A stretch of 64,000 bases of DNA from Elusimicrobiaceae bacterium (GCA_017961585.1 JAGCWX010000007.1:1-64000), one strand, 5' to 3'. Positions 1 to 8,833 are shown, numbered from the stretch's first letter. The notes: generated by a model from the letters alone, not told the origin. Made by a program: numbers and translations.

Positions 1-1
1 C

Positions 2-3000
2 GTAACGGCCAATCCTGGGGTAAAGCTGGATGTAGATTTAACGCAGAAGACAGCCAAGCAGAGCTGGTGGCGTCGTGGCTGGGATTGGGTTAACTGGAAG
101 GTAGGGCGGTTAGGAGAGATTGGACGGAGCATAAAGAGCTTCGCGGGTGCGATGGCGTTTACGATGGGGTTAAACCCGTTTAATGCGGAGATAGGGAAAG
201 AATTTGTAGGGTTTGAGCGGGTAGAACAAGTAAAGACGGAGATGATCAGCCGGGAAGAGATGATAGGTGGAATGGGAGGCCGGCGGTTATTTGGGCGCGG
301 ATTGCAGGGAGGAACACGTGCGGCTCCGTTCTATATGGAGCAAGGATTTAGATTCTCTAGCGAAATAGGGCTACAGATGCCAAAGCTAGGGGAAACGCAT
401 GTAACTGCAGAGGGGATCCATTTTACACCCGCACAAGCAAGCGCACCCGTGCCTCAATTTGGTGAAGCCACCACCACAGCCAGCCAAGGGGCGCATACAG
501 CCGGTGCAAATGCAAACGGTCAAGGGGCCAGTGCTGCCAGCCAGGGTAGCGCCACCGCAGGGGTACAAACCCCCACGCAAGGTGCGCGCGTAATCCCGTT
601 GACGATCAACAGCAATACGCAAGAACGCCGAGCGACAGGTACCAGTGGTGTCTTATATAGTGGTATTCCGTTCTTTAAATGGGTGGGCAAACTAAAAGGA
701 CTTTTTGGCAAAAAGAAAACGGAAGTATCCGACGTTACCAATAAGACAAAAAAAGAAGCCCGCAAAAACGAACAAAATGCGAATAAACTGGCAGAGAATG
801 TTTTAAACTTAATTGCTCCGCTGGCCAGTACTTTAGTCGGAATTTTGCATTCGGACGCTTCGCCTTCCTATAAAAAACAAGTTCTGATAAGACTGTATCT
901 CATGGGGAAACTGACCCCCATTTTAAAGAACACACTCCCCCCTGCCGCCATGCAAGCTGTAGAAGATTTGGGGCGCCTGGAAAGCAAAACAAAATTAGGG
1001 GAACGTTTGTATTCGTTGTATATAGAAGGTATTATTTCTCAAGAAGTGGATGCAATTACAGATACGCTGCAACAAGGGGAATTGTTAGAGGAATTGACAG
1101 GGGTGGTTAGCGCCCCGGGGTTTGTCAGTCAATCGCGTGCGTTGTGGGAAGCCGCAGAACAGATTCCCGTAATGAGTGTAGAAGATATCGGTACTACTTC
1201 TTTCGTACCGGAAGCGGATTTGAAATTGGTTTATTCTTCATTCCGCACGGAACCCGATTTTGTAGAAAGCCATGTAAATGCAAAAGATGAGGGCTCTATG
1301 GTACATTATGATAACCACATCCCCTTCTATTACCGCGATTCTCATGGGAACTTAAGCGAAGAACCGGTGGGCATTTTAACGCAAAAGAAACAGGGATTAT
1401 ACTCCCGTATTCTCTCTCATATGCCGCTTTATTTAAAATTACCTAAGTGGAATAAGCCCTCTACGTGGTTTAGACGAGATTCCTGGAAATTAAATTACAT
1501 GGCAGATAAAGCAGGGGTAGATATTCCCAAAGGATTTGTGTTGGCGCTAGATGAAAATGGTCGCTGGAAATTTGTCAAAAACGACCGTGCCTTAGCCGAA
1601 AGTAACCCACTTTCTAAAAAATTGTTGGAAGATATTGAAGCGCAGGGATCCATGCAAATAGGGTTGGAAACTCCATATTCTACGGCAGATTTATTAGCCA
1701 TAGCCAAAATGTTAGAAAAGAAAACCCAAGCCCAGCGTGCCGGTAAATTAACTTCTCCGCTTTATTTTGAGTTGGAGCTGAAAGCAGCAGACTCCTTTAA
1801 GCAAATGCTTAAAGTGTGGGGATTTTATATCGGGCTAGATACAGGAGCTACTTTGTCGGGCCCATTTAAAGATGCCGCTACAGGTATGAGAGGCGCCCCA
1901 GTTAATGCAGCATCCAACTTCGTGGGTGGTTTAGGGTACTTATCGCCGTTCTTCGCAGCGCTAAGTTCAAAATGGATGCGTAAGTGGGGATTAAAAGCAT
2001 CTATGTTTGGACTCTTTGTGGCGGCCGGGTTAGGGCTGGGTTACTCTTTGGGCAAACTTGGCATGACGGGTTTTGACGATCCGACAACATTAGGATTATG
2101 GGAACAAAGCATCCCGTTTGCTACGGCCATTTTTACCGGTAGTTTATTCGGGGTACTCCAACCCCTTGTGCTCAATCACTATAAGAACCCTGTCGCACGT
2201 ACCGCGGCTAACTTGGAATTCTCTGCCACTAAACAAAAAGCCCGTATGTTACTAACCTTTTTTACCTTCCTCTTTGGGTTAAAAATATTGGGTGGCTTGG
2301 CGTGGACATTGGCGATTCCTATTGCTTTTGGGTTGTTGGGAGTATCGGGGCTATTATTCTTAAACACGCCGTTGGTGCGTTCTGCTACTCCGACTGTTGC
2401 GGACTCAAATAATCCCGATGTACAAAGATTATTAGCCTCTGTGGAAGAGCAAGAAAAACCGGAAATGACCCGCAAAGAAAAGAAAAAAGAAGCTAAAGAA
2501 TTTAACAGAGATTACAAAAAAACATTTGCTAAATCTGCGGCGATAAAAGGCATTCGGGACCGTGTAAGAAACGTATATGCCGGATATGCACCGCTGATGG
2601 CGATTGTATCTCAAGTGGTCAATGCAAAAGGGAATTTGCCACTTATTGATGGAGAAAAAATTGGCCAATTGGTAATGGTAGGATTTATGCTAAGTTCCTA
2701 TTGGATGCGTAAATGGGCTACTAAAGCGGTAGAAAAGAGCCGCTATACCGATGATCAACTTACGGGGCTTTCTCTGCCTATTTTGGCAATTACCTCGGCG
2801 ATGATTATGTTTATGCCCTTTAATTCTATCTTTGCAGTACTGACGGCTGTTGTGGTGGCTGCTTTGTACTTGGGTACGGCTGTGCCTGGTCAATTGGATA
2901 ATACCCGTATGCAGAACCTTGTTTCTGAAGAAATGCAATCCCGTAAACAGGCGGTGCAAAATGATTCCAGTTTAACTGCACAAGAACGGGAAGAAAAGTT

Positions 3001-4069
3001 GGCTAAATTGGAACGTCAAGAAAAAGATTGGGCCTTTAGAGCCACACGTGATTATTCTTATTATAACAGTGCCGGATTGGTAGGCGTAATAGCGGCAACG
3101 GTGCTGGCCTATTTCCTAGGGGATAGTCATGTGGCTGATGACTTCTTGCAATCTTTACAAATGTATAATGAGAGTCTTGTGTTTACGATGGACCGTTTGA
3201 TATTTGGTTTATCAGCTGTGATATTGGGTGCGTTGGCCTGGAGACATCGTGGTTTAACATTGGATTTCTGGCGTGCCACAAAACCTGTTCAAATTACGCA
3301 AGAAAATATTCAGGCGGGTAATGTACAGGCCGGTGCGTTTGGTATTTCCGAGAATAATATTGATGAGAATATGGGTAAAATAAGCAAGGACATAAAAGAC
3401 TTGCAGAAAATTTCCATTGATTATGGGTTAAGCTCGGAAAAGAAAATGACCGATGTTCTCAATAAGATGATCCATATTTACAACCGCTTAGTGGCTATTA
3501 AAGAAGTAAAAGGCGGCATGGACGAAAAATTGCAAAACAATTTTAAAGTTCTCTTAAAATTTGTCCAAGGTTATCAAAAAGCGTTGAGTTATAATAAACT
3601 TTCTGTCATGCTTAACCGTCAGTTTGATAACTTGTGCATTGCCTTAACAAAAGACGGTCAACTGGAAGAATTGGCAGAAGATATGCCTTATATTGAAGAA
3701 GGTTCATACACACTGCCCACGGATTACGCTAAATTTGAAGAAGCGCAAGATCTGATTCAAAAGGATTTGTTCCAGTTAGCGCACCGTATTTTGAACGGAA
3801 CCGGTGTAGATGTAAATACATATCGCTTGTTCATTGAATATCAAAACCGGGCTTTGGTTGATTTGCAGCAATATACGATGCACAACCTTGCTGATTCAAA
3901 ACGGGCTTTGGATTTAAAGCGGGAATTAAACGGAATTTGTCTCACTTTGAAAAAAGCCGATGATATGAGTGGTATCCTAGACACCAATGCGGGGCCTACC
4001 TCTAAACAAGATATTCAGGCCTTGCGGGATATGTTAGATGGATTCCCGTATGAAGGAGAGATCTTTTAA
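2..4069 (+). CDS. Giant multi-domain membrane protein with degenerate MFS-like core, 5' end outside window
   Basis: The first ATG in this frame is at 152, but the frame is open back to base 2 with ordinary coding sequence, so the gene almost certainly starts upstream; 1355 codons are visible. Order of regions: a basic, Trp-rich and amphipathic N-terminal part; an Ala/Gly/Gln/Thr low-complexity linker around 425-575 with repeated QGA; a charged helical region (about 690-1800); hydrophobic segments at about 1810-2370, 2570-2920 and 3070-3240; and a C-terminal helical soluble domain. The hydrophobic part resembles two halves of an MFS transporter: LSSKWMRKWGLKA (from 1961) and LSSYWMRKWATKA (from 2690) occupy the place of the conserved loop between TM2 and TM3 in each half. 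I do not recognise a named family. It is inferred to be a large inner-membrane protein; substrate unknown. A hairpin follows the stop. Confidence 0.7.
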   Translation, partial: VTANPGVKLDVDLTQKTAKQSWWRRGWDWVNWKVGRLGEIGRSIKSFAGAMAFTMGLNPFNAEIGKEFVGFERVEQVKTEMISREEMIGGMGGRRLFGRGLQGGTRAAPFYMEQGFRFSSEIGLQMPKLGETHVTAEGIHFTPAQASAPVPQFGEATTTASQGAHTAGANANGQGASAASQGSATAGVQTPTQGARVIPLTINSNTQERRATGTSGVLYSGIPFFKWVGKLKGLFGKKKTEVSDVTNKTKKEARKNEQNANKLAENVLNLIAPLASTLVGILHSDASPSYKKQVLIRLYLMGKLTPILKNTLPPAAMQAVEDLGRLESKTKLGERLYSLYIEGIISQEVDAITDTLQQGELLEELTGVVSAPGFVSQSRALWEAAEQIPVMSVEDIGTTSFVPEADLKLVYSSFRTEPDFVESHVNAKDEGSMVHYDNHIPFYYRDSHGNLSEEPVGILTQKKQGLYSRILSHMPLYLKLPKWNKPSTWFRRDSWKLNYMADKAGVDIPKGFVLALDENGRWKFVKNDRALAESNPLSKKLLEDIEAQGSMQIGLETPYSTADLLAIAKMLEKKTQAQRAGKLTSPLYFELELKAADSFKQMLKVWGFYIGLDTGATLSGPFKDAATGMRGAPVNAASNFVGGLGYLSPFFAALSSKWMRKWGLKASMFGLFVAAGLGLGYSLGKLGMTGFDDPTTLGLWEQSIPFATAIFTGSLFGVLQPLVLNHYKNPVARTAANLEFSATKQKARMLLTFFTFLFGLKILGGLAWTLAIPIAFGLLGVSGLLFLNTPLVRSATPTVADSNNPDVQRLLASVEEQEKPEMTRKEKKKEAKEFNRDYKKTFAKSAAIKGIRDRVRNVYAGYAPLMAIVSQVVNAKGNLPLIDGEKIGQLVMVGFMLSSYWMRKWATKAVEKSRYTDDQLTGLSLPILAITSAMIMFMPFNSIFAVLTAVVVAALYLGTAVPGQLDNTRMQNLVSEEMQSRKQAVQNDSSLTAQEREEKLAKLERQEKDWAFRATRDYSYYNSAGLVGVIAATVLAYFLGDSHVADDFLQSLQMYNESLVFTMDRLIFGLSAVILGALAWRHRGLTLDFWRATKPVQITQENIQAGNVQAGAFGISENNIDENMGKISKDIKDLQKISIDYGLSSEKKMTDVLNKMIHIYNRLVAIKEVKGGMDEKLQNNFKVLLKFVQGYQKALSYNKLSVMLNRQFDNLCIALTKDGQLEELAEDMPYIEEGSYTLPTDYAKFEEAQDLIQKDLFQLAHRILNGTGVDVNTYRLFIEYQNRALVDLQQYTMHNLADSKRALDLKRELNGICLTLKKADDMSGILDTNAGPTSKQDIQALRDMLDGFPYEGEIF

Positions 4070-4104
4070 TACAATAAATACATTCTCTTTCAAACCGTAG
4101 GATT

Positions 4105-4149
4105 AAAAATGTCTCTTTACCTTTAAAAGTAAGGAGGCATTTTTAATGG
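4105..4149 (+). terminator. Hairpin terminator after the giant membrane protein
   Basis: Arms 4105-4120 and 4129-4144 pair over 16 positions with two or three G-U pairs, around the 8-nt loop CTTTAAAA, with an A tract before and a short T tract inside and after the 3' arm. It lies 35 bases after the stop codon of the upstream gene. The T tract is only five bases, so efficiency is uncertain. Confidence 0.6.
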
Positions 4150-4228
4150 TGAACTCAATGGGAAAAAGGCCGTAAAATGAACAGAATGTCCCTTATTAAT
4201 GGGCGCAATGACTTAAATTAAAAACTCC

Positions 4229-4257
4229 CTGCAAATTTTTCGGTTTTTTGTTATAAT
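4229..4257 (+). promoter_or_regulatory. Extended -10 promoter for the OPA transporter
   Basis: TATAAT at 4252-4257 is preceded by TGT, forming an extended -10 (TGnTATAAT). No good -35 is present at the expected spacing (CTGCAA at 4229-4234), which is typical of extended -10 promoters. Transcription would start near 4264, leaving a 5' leader of about 140 nt before the start codon at 4405. Confidence 0.6.
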
Positions 4258-4297
4258 GAAAGAGTAGTGGCAATAGATTTGCCGCCTAAGCATTAAC

Positions 4298-4389
4298 ATA
4301 CGTAAACCGCAACTTTCTGCTCCCCAATGAGGCAGCACCCCAGGGAAACCCGGTGCCGGGAAGAGAAAGGTGCAGGTTACGTATTTTTT
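4298..4389 (+). promoter_or_regulatory. Structured 5' leader, candidate riboswitch or attenuator
   Basis: Bases 4298-4318 pair with 4364-4384 to give a closing helix of 19 pairs broken by two single-base bulges (A4306, A4374) and one A-G mismatch (4312/4370). Inside are two possible small hairpins: a weak one at 4319-4336 and one at 4337-4355 with inner GGG/CCC. The closing helix is followed directly by TTTTT (4385-4389), so the folded form looks like an intrinsic terminator 15 bases before the start codon. I could not match it to a known riboswitch class. The position between an extended -10 promoter and a transporter gene supports a regulatory role. Confidence 0.5.
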
Positions 4390-4404
4390 ATTATAGGAGA
4401 AACT

Positions 4405-5865
4405 ATGTTGGCAAAAATTACAGATTGGTTTAAACCTCTTCCGGATGCCAAACCGCTAACGGATGAGCAAGAAATTAAACGTTTGTACCGTTCCTGGCGT
4501 ATTAAGATGTTCTTTTCCATGTATTTCGGGTATGCTTTGTTTTACTTCACCCGCAAAAACTTGGATATTATTAAACCTGTACTGATTGAAAATGGTTTGT
4601 TTACCGTAGAACAATTAGGTACGATCGGTTTGGTATTGTATTTTACCTACGGTGTGGGTAAGTTTTTAAGCGGTATATTGGCCGATAAATGTAACATCCG
4701 GGTATTTATGGCCGTGGGGTTGTTTGCATCTTCCCTTATCAACATTGCTTTTGCCTGTCTGCCTCAAATTCAGCACATATTTCCCCTTTCTTTGACGTTT
4801 ATGGCCTCGTTCTTGTGGGGGCTTAACGGGGCGGCCCAATCTATGGGGTTCCCCCCGGTAGCTAAGGGCTTGGTACACTGGTTCTCCCCCTCTGAACGTG
4901 CTACCAAGTGGACCTTGTGGTCTTCCTCTCACACCTTTGGGGCCTTCTTTGTAGCGCAGCTGATTTCGCTCTTGGCTTGGCTTAAATGTGAGTGGCAGAT
5001 GTCTTTCATCGTGCCGGCCATTATGGGGATTGTTTACAGTATTTTTATGGTGTTCTACATGGCTGATACGCCCAAATCTGTCGGGTTGCCGGCTATTGAA
5101 ATCTATCGTCAAGATACGGTAGCCCCTGTAAAAAGCAAAGTAGGGATGACCCGCTGGGAAATTATTGTAACCTACGTGCTTAAGAACCCGTTCTTGTGGG
5201 CGCTTGCTATTTCCTATATTTTCATTTACTACGTACGTTTTGCTACTTTGGACTGGGCGACCACATTTTTGGTGCAAGACCGCGGGTTTAGCATGGAACG
5301 CGCCGCTGCTGCTGCTTCTGCCATGCCTTTTTTGGGGATGCCTGGTGGTATCGTGGCAGGGTATTTGGCTGATAAATTCTTTGGCGGACGTTGCACGCAG
5401 ATCAACCTGATTTATCTAGCCATTTTGGCGGTTAGCTGCTGGTGTTTCTATAAATTTGCGGCCGTGAATGCCTTTTGGGTAACGGCCATTTTTGCAGCTT
5501 TCATCGGTTTCTTTGTAGACGGTCCGCAAAACTTGGCCGGGGGTGTACAAGCTACCCGTGTAACGGTGCAAGATGCGGCTTCTGCTGCGTGTGGTTTGAC
5601 CGGTATGTGCGGTTACTTTGGGGCTATGTTAGCCAGCAAAGGGGCCGCTTACATCAGCGCACATCACGGTGGTTGGCGCGGGGTTTATATCTCCTGCATC
5701 ATTGCCTGTGTGATCGCCGGGATTTGTATTTCAACCACTTGGAAGAAAGAACAAACACCTACCAAATTGCGTATTAAAATTACGCGCAGAAGAAGAATGC
5801 GCCGTGCTTATCTGAAGTTTGAAAACTTCATCTTCTCGGATAAGAAGAAAAAAGAGCAAAAATAA
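4405..5865 (+). CDS. MFS organophosphate:phosphate antiporter (UhpT/GlpT/UhpC type)
   Basis: A 486-residue inner-membrane transporter with about 12 hydrophobic segments. Sequence hallmarks of the OPA family are the early YFTRKN segment, the GKFLSGILADK loop between TM2 and TM3, LNGAAQSMGFPP, and the WSSSHTFGA segment equivalent to the WNxSHNxG of UhpT/GlpT. The family exchanges a phosphorylated sugar or glycerol phosphate for phosphate; UhpC members act as sensors instead, and I cannot tell which applies. The start at 4405 is chosen because AGGAG at 4395-4399 precedes it; an in-frame ATG at 4327 lies inside the structured leader and gives a non-family N-terminal extension. The C-terminus is a long, very basic tail rich in Arg and Lys. 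A strong terminator follows, so it is a single-gene unit controlled by the leader upstream. Confidence 0.85.
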   Translation: MLAKITDWFKPLPDAKPLTDEQEIKRLYRSWRIKMFFSMYFGYALFYFTRKNLDIIKPVLIENGLFTVEQLGTIGLVLYFTYGVGKFLSGILADKCNIRVFMAVGLFASSLINIAFACLPQIQHIFPLSLTFMASFLWGLNGAAQSMGFPPVAKGLVHWFSPSERATKWTLWSSSHTFGAFFVAQLISLLAWLKCEWQMSFIVPAIMGIVYSIFMVFYMADTPKSVGLPAIEIYRQDTVAPVKSKVGMTRWEIIVTYVLKNPFLWALAISYIFIYYVRFATLDWATTFLVQDRGFSMERAAAAASAMPFLGMPGGIVAGYLADKFFGGRCTQINLIYLAILAVSCWCFYKFAAVNAFWVTAIFAAFIGFFVDGPQNLAGGVQATRVTVQDAASAACGLTGMCGYFGAMLASKGAAYISAHHGGWRGVYISCIIACVIAGICISTTWKKEQTPTKLRIKITRRRRMRRAYLKFENFIFSDKKKKEQK

Positions 5866-5893
5866 GTGTTTGTTTGATTGTTTGAAAGTGATT

Positions 5894-5923
5894 AAACCCC
5901 CGGTACAGCCCGGGGGTTTTCTT
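5894..5923 (+). terminator. Intrinsic terminator after the OPA transporter
   Basis: AAACCCCCGG and CCGGGGGTTT pair perfectly around a TACAGC loop, followed by T residues. The symmetrical A and T flanks would let it work on either strand, but only the plus-strand gene ends here. Confidence 0.9.
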
Positions 5924-5967
5924 ATTGTCGGAGCGTTTTTGCGTTGCATAAACTGCTACAATATATA

Positions 5968-5990
5968 AAACGCTCGTTCTAAGAGCGTTT
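5968..5990 (+). promoter_or_regulatory. 5' leader hairpin before outer-membrane protein gene
   Basis: AAACGCTC and GAGCGTTT form an 8-bp stem with loop GTTCTAA just upstream of a GAGG ribosome binding site and the ATG at 6003. TACAAT (5957-5962) or TATAAA (5964-5969) may be the -10 box; no convincing -35 was found. Such hairpins at the 5' end often stabilise abundant outer-membrane protein mRNAs; that role here is inference. Confidence 0.35.
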
Positions 5991-6002
5991 GAATGAGGAA
6001 AT

Positions 6003-6866
6003 ATGAAAAAACTACTTAGCATTTTAGCGATCCTGCTATTAGCAGGGGCTGCCTTTGCCCAGGATGGCAAACAAGGTTGGCAAGTGGAACTGAAAAAATT
6101 AGCGCTCGACTTGACCAGCACCGAAGTAAAACATGCGGAGGATTACCAGGGGTTTTCCAATGCACGTTTGACTTCTGATTCCCAAACTTACGTGCGCGGA
6201 GCATGGGATTCCATTGCGGACTATCATGCCCAGCACTATGTGTGGAATAACCAATTGTTAATGGATTACGGCCGCACCAAAATCCGCCCGGTAGACGGAG
6301 AAACATTGACCAACGAAAATGCCGACCGTATTTTATTTCAAACCGGTTATACGCAGCGTTTGTGGAAAGTGGACGATTTTTTAGGTGGGTTTGAAGCCGG
6401 TCCGTTTGCTACTATTGGCTATGAGACCGAATTTACCAAACCGCATCACTCCCCCCGCACTCGTATTTTGCGCGGGATGGCCGGTGCCAAATTATTTGAC
6501 GGGAAATACTTAAAGAAACTCTACGTCGCGGTAGTGGGCGAACGGGATTTTACCTATTCCCCCTATTCCAATAAATTGGCCTGGGAAACGGGAATTGAAT
6601 TGGAAGCCCCCGTACGGGAAGGCGTAACGTTCAAATTTGATGCGATGTACCGTGATTATGTGGACGCTTCTAAACATCATCCTACCGATTTGGACTGGGA
6701 ATTGGAAGCTAACGCCCGCTTGGATGTGCAACTCTATAAAGACTTATACGTAGCGCCGTTTATTAGCTATTATACGGCCCAGGGCAAATACATTGGTCCG
6801 CGGGGTGAAAACGTATATGTAGGCGTTTCGTTTAGCTTTAGCCGCGTTTTTCACGCCGCTAAATAA
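6003..6866 (+). CDS. Outer-membrane beta-barrel-like protein of unknown function
   Basis: The 287-residue product begins with a clear Sec signal peptide (MKKLLSILAILLLAGAAFAQ, cleavage after the AFA region near residue 19). The mature part has alternating polar and aromatic residues and short Gly/Asn/Asp turns, typical of beta-strands, and ends with the strand SFSFSRVFHAAK rather than a classic terminal Phe. It is inferred to sit in the outer membrane. I do not recognise the family. It stands alone between two terminators, has a GAGG ribosome binding site, and has a hairpin in its leader. A periplasmic beta-rich protein is the alternative. Confidence 0.6.
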   Translation: MKKLLSILAILLLAGAAFAQDGKQGWQVELKKLALDLTSTEVKHAEDYQGFSNARLTSDSQTYVRGAWDSIADYHAQHYVWNNQLLMDYGRTKIRPVDGETLTNENADRILFQTGYTQRLWKVDDFLGGFEAGPFATIGYETEFTKPHHSPRTRILRGMAGAKLFDGKYLKKLYVAVVGERDFTYSPYSNKLAWETGIELEAPVREGVTFKFDAMYRDYVDASKHHPTDLDWELEANARLDVQLYKDLYVAPFISYYTAQGKYIGPRGENVYVGVSFSFSRVFHAAK

Positions 6867-6888
6867 GAGCCAAAACTTCTAAAGTTTC

Positions 6889-6920
6889 ATCCGTCCTGTT
6901 TTTTACAGGGCGGATTTTTT
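6889..6920. terminator. Bidirectional terminator between convergent genes
   Basis: ATCCGTCCTGT (6889-6899) pairs with ACAGGGCGGAT (6905-6915) with one G-U pair, loop TTTTT, followed by T6 on the plus strand. On the minus strand it lies just after the stop codon of the convergent MFS gene, but its T tract there is weaker. Confidence 0.8.
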
Positions 6921-6925
6921 ATAGC

Positions 6926-8116
6926 TTATTTCCAAATGCTTCGGCGTAGCAAGCGTATATAACACCCGAATCCCAGCACAAGGGTAATGAGTAAGAATGC
7001 GCTGACGGGATTGACGCCTATGTGCGAAAGGAACATCCCCTCGCCCCAGGAAACAAATAACAACGAACCCCACGACACAAGTGTTACCAAACTGCCAATG
7101 GTGGTGCGGTCGGTAGAGGAAGAGAAGATATCCGGTATAAAGACAAGCAAAAGCATGTTGTAGATTCTATCCGTCATGGCAAACAAGCCAATCAGCGCGA
7201 TGGTCAATCCTAAAGAGAGTTTCCCCCACGCAAAACAGGCAAAAGCAAGTACGTTAAGCAGGATGGCCCCATAAAACAAGGGCTTTTTCCCAATTTTCAT
7301 CAGGATCGGAACCACAAAGTTGATCGCCGTTTCACATAAACCGATGGCAACCAACGGTTTTGCCAATTCAATGGTATTTAGGTGATAATGTTCAATAAAC
7401 CAAATGCCCAGCATGGAATAAAACCCAAAATAGCATAATCGGTTGATGAACATAGCCGTAAAAAAGGGTCTTAAATGTTGTGTTTTCCACGCGGTTTGAT
7501 AGGTGTCCATCAGCGCACGAAGCGTAAAAGGCGTTTTGGCTTTATTATCCTTGGGGGCTGCCAAACCGAAAATGAAGCAAAAAATAGCGGCTAAGGCCCC
7601 CATTACAGCAAATGCGGGGCGCCATCCAAAAGAATTCCCCCCATATAAGACGAGCGGAACCCCCGCCGCTACTGCCATAGGGCGGGCCGCTGTAAGCACG
7701 GTAATCATGGGGATATAGAAGCGTTTATCAATTGTTTCATAAGCCAGCCACCATAACAGCGTACTAAAAAGCCCTGCGCCTAAACCAAAAACGAACCGGC
7801 TTGTTAATGCCACGATAAAGTGAGGAACGCTAACAAAAACCCAAATCCCCCCCGCCATCATGGCTAAACTGGCCCAAATACTGTACGAAACAGGGGCTGT
7901 TTTGAGCAATTGCGGCCCTACAAAAAGCCCTAACACAATCCCAGCTGTGCATGAAGAAATTAGCCAAAGTGTGTGGGCTTGGCCTATTTGAAAAAAGGCA
8001 CTAAGCCACTCCACTAATGGCGAAATAGCGTGATCTACCGTGCTAAAAGCAAATACAACCGTAAAAGAGGCAATTACCAGGGCCCACCCCTGTAGAGTAG
8101 TTTGTTTGTTTTCCAT
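6926..8116 (-). CDS. MFS transporter (exporter-like)
   Basis: A 396-residue protein with about 12 hydrophobic segments, the usual length for small-molecule MFS exporters. TM1 (WALVIASFTVVFAFSTVD) is followed by a loop with weak motif A, and the SRFVFGLGAGLFSTLLWW segment resembles the conserved TM4 region. No substrate can be named. The start lies two bases after the stop of the methyltransferase gene, so the two are translated from one mRNA. Sharing an operon with a methyltransferase and lying back to back with radical SAM and ATP-grasp genes suggests, as inference, that it exports a modified small molecule. Confidence 0.8.
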   Translation of the reverse strand: MENKQTTLQGWALVIASFTVVFAFSTVDHAISPLVEWLSAFFQIGQAHTLWLISSCTAGIVLGLFVGPQLLKTAPVSYSIWASLAMMAGGIWVFVSVPHFIVALTSRFVFGLGAGLFSTLLWWLAYETIDKRFYIPMITVLTAARPMAVAAGVPLVLYGGNSFGWRPAFAVMGALAAIFCFIFGLAAPKDNKAKTPFTLRALMDTYQTAWKTQHLRPFFTAMFINRLCYFGFYSMLGIWFIEHYHLNTIELAKPLVAIGLCETAINFVVPILMKIGKKPLFYGAILLNVLAFACFAWGKLSLGLTIALIGLFAMTDRIYNMLLLVFIPDIFSSSTDRTTIGSLVTLVSWGSLLFVSWGEGMFLSHIGVNPVSAFLLITLVLGFGCYIRLLRRSIWK

Positions 8117-8117
8117 A

Positions 8118-8777
8118 TTATTTCTCTGCGATAACGGTAGTGTAAAAACAAGTAGGGGTTAAAATACGTGTAATGGTAAACCCGGTAAAGAGTAAATGAT
8201 GGGTAAGTTGGGCCAAATCGCAGGGGAATTCTTTGTACAAAGTGGTAAGAACAGCATCCCGGACTTGGGGCCACTTCCCTGCGTAAAATTGGGCGGCATC
8301 TCGGTCTAAACAGGGTAATTTTTCATCCTTTCGGTGCAGGGCAAAAGACAAGATCATATCTTCTATGATTAAAATTCCCCCCGGGGTAAGCCAATGATGG
8401 ATTTTGTCAATCAAAAGGCCTTTTTCATCATTGGTAAGGTGGTGAATCGCTTTACGCATAGAAATTTTAGTAAACGAATTGGGGGCAAAATCCACCTCTT
8501 GTAATGTCCTTTGCAGAAGGGTGGCATTCTTACAGCCCTGTAATTTTTGCCGAGCTAATTCTAACTGTACATCCGCCATATCTACCCCTGTTACCTGGGC
8601 CCCCTTTTGGGCGGCTAAAGCCAAAAGAGTTCCATCCCCACATCCCAAATCCAAAAGGTGGTCTTTATCGTTAAAGTTAAAGAGAGCGGCGTAGTTTGTT
8701 ATATCTCCTCGCATGTTTTTGTTATACCAAGCGGCCAAATCTGCTTGTTTCCAATCGGTGCTGGTTCCATTGTTCAT
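8118..8777 (-). CDS. Class I SAM-dependent methyltransferase
   Basis: A 219-residue soluble enzyme. Motif I (LLDLGCGDGTLLALA) binds S-adenosylmethionine, followed by the acidic end of strand 2 (VTGVDMADVQLELAR) and the post-motif region LTPGGILIIEDM. The acceptor substrate is not evident. The start at 8777 has GGAG upstream (AAGGAGCCCCTTCA before ATG). It is first in a two-gene operon with the MFS exporter and divergent from the radical SAM gene with 68 bases between start codons. Confidence 0.8.
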   Translation of the reverse strand: MNNGTSTDWKQADLAAWYNKNMRGDITNYAALFNFNDKDHLLDLGCGDGTLLALAAQKGAQVTGVDMADVQLELARQKLQGCKNATLLQRTLQEVDFAPNSFTKISMRKAIHHLTNDEKGLLIDKIHHWLTPGGILIIEDMILSFALHRKDEKLPCLDRDAAQFYAGKWPQVRDAVLTTLYKEFPCDLAQLTHHLLFTGFTITRILTPTCFYTTVIAEK

Positions 8778-8833
8778 TGAAGGGGCTCCTTAACGTAATC
8801 TACTTTATACTATACTATTTTTCGAAGAAATTA

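Noticed and set aside
4301-4376. Cobalamin-riboswitch-like pieces (GCAACT, AGGGAA, CCCGGTG) in the transporter leader
   Set aside because: The order of the pieces differs from the cobalamin aptamer, and the B12-box GCCACTG is absent, so it is left as an unassigned structure.
4666-5277. 203-codon open frame on the minus strand
   Set aside because: It lies wholly inside the OPA transporter gene, has no family-like sequence and no ribosome binding site; a shadow frame.
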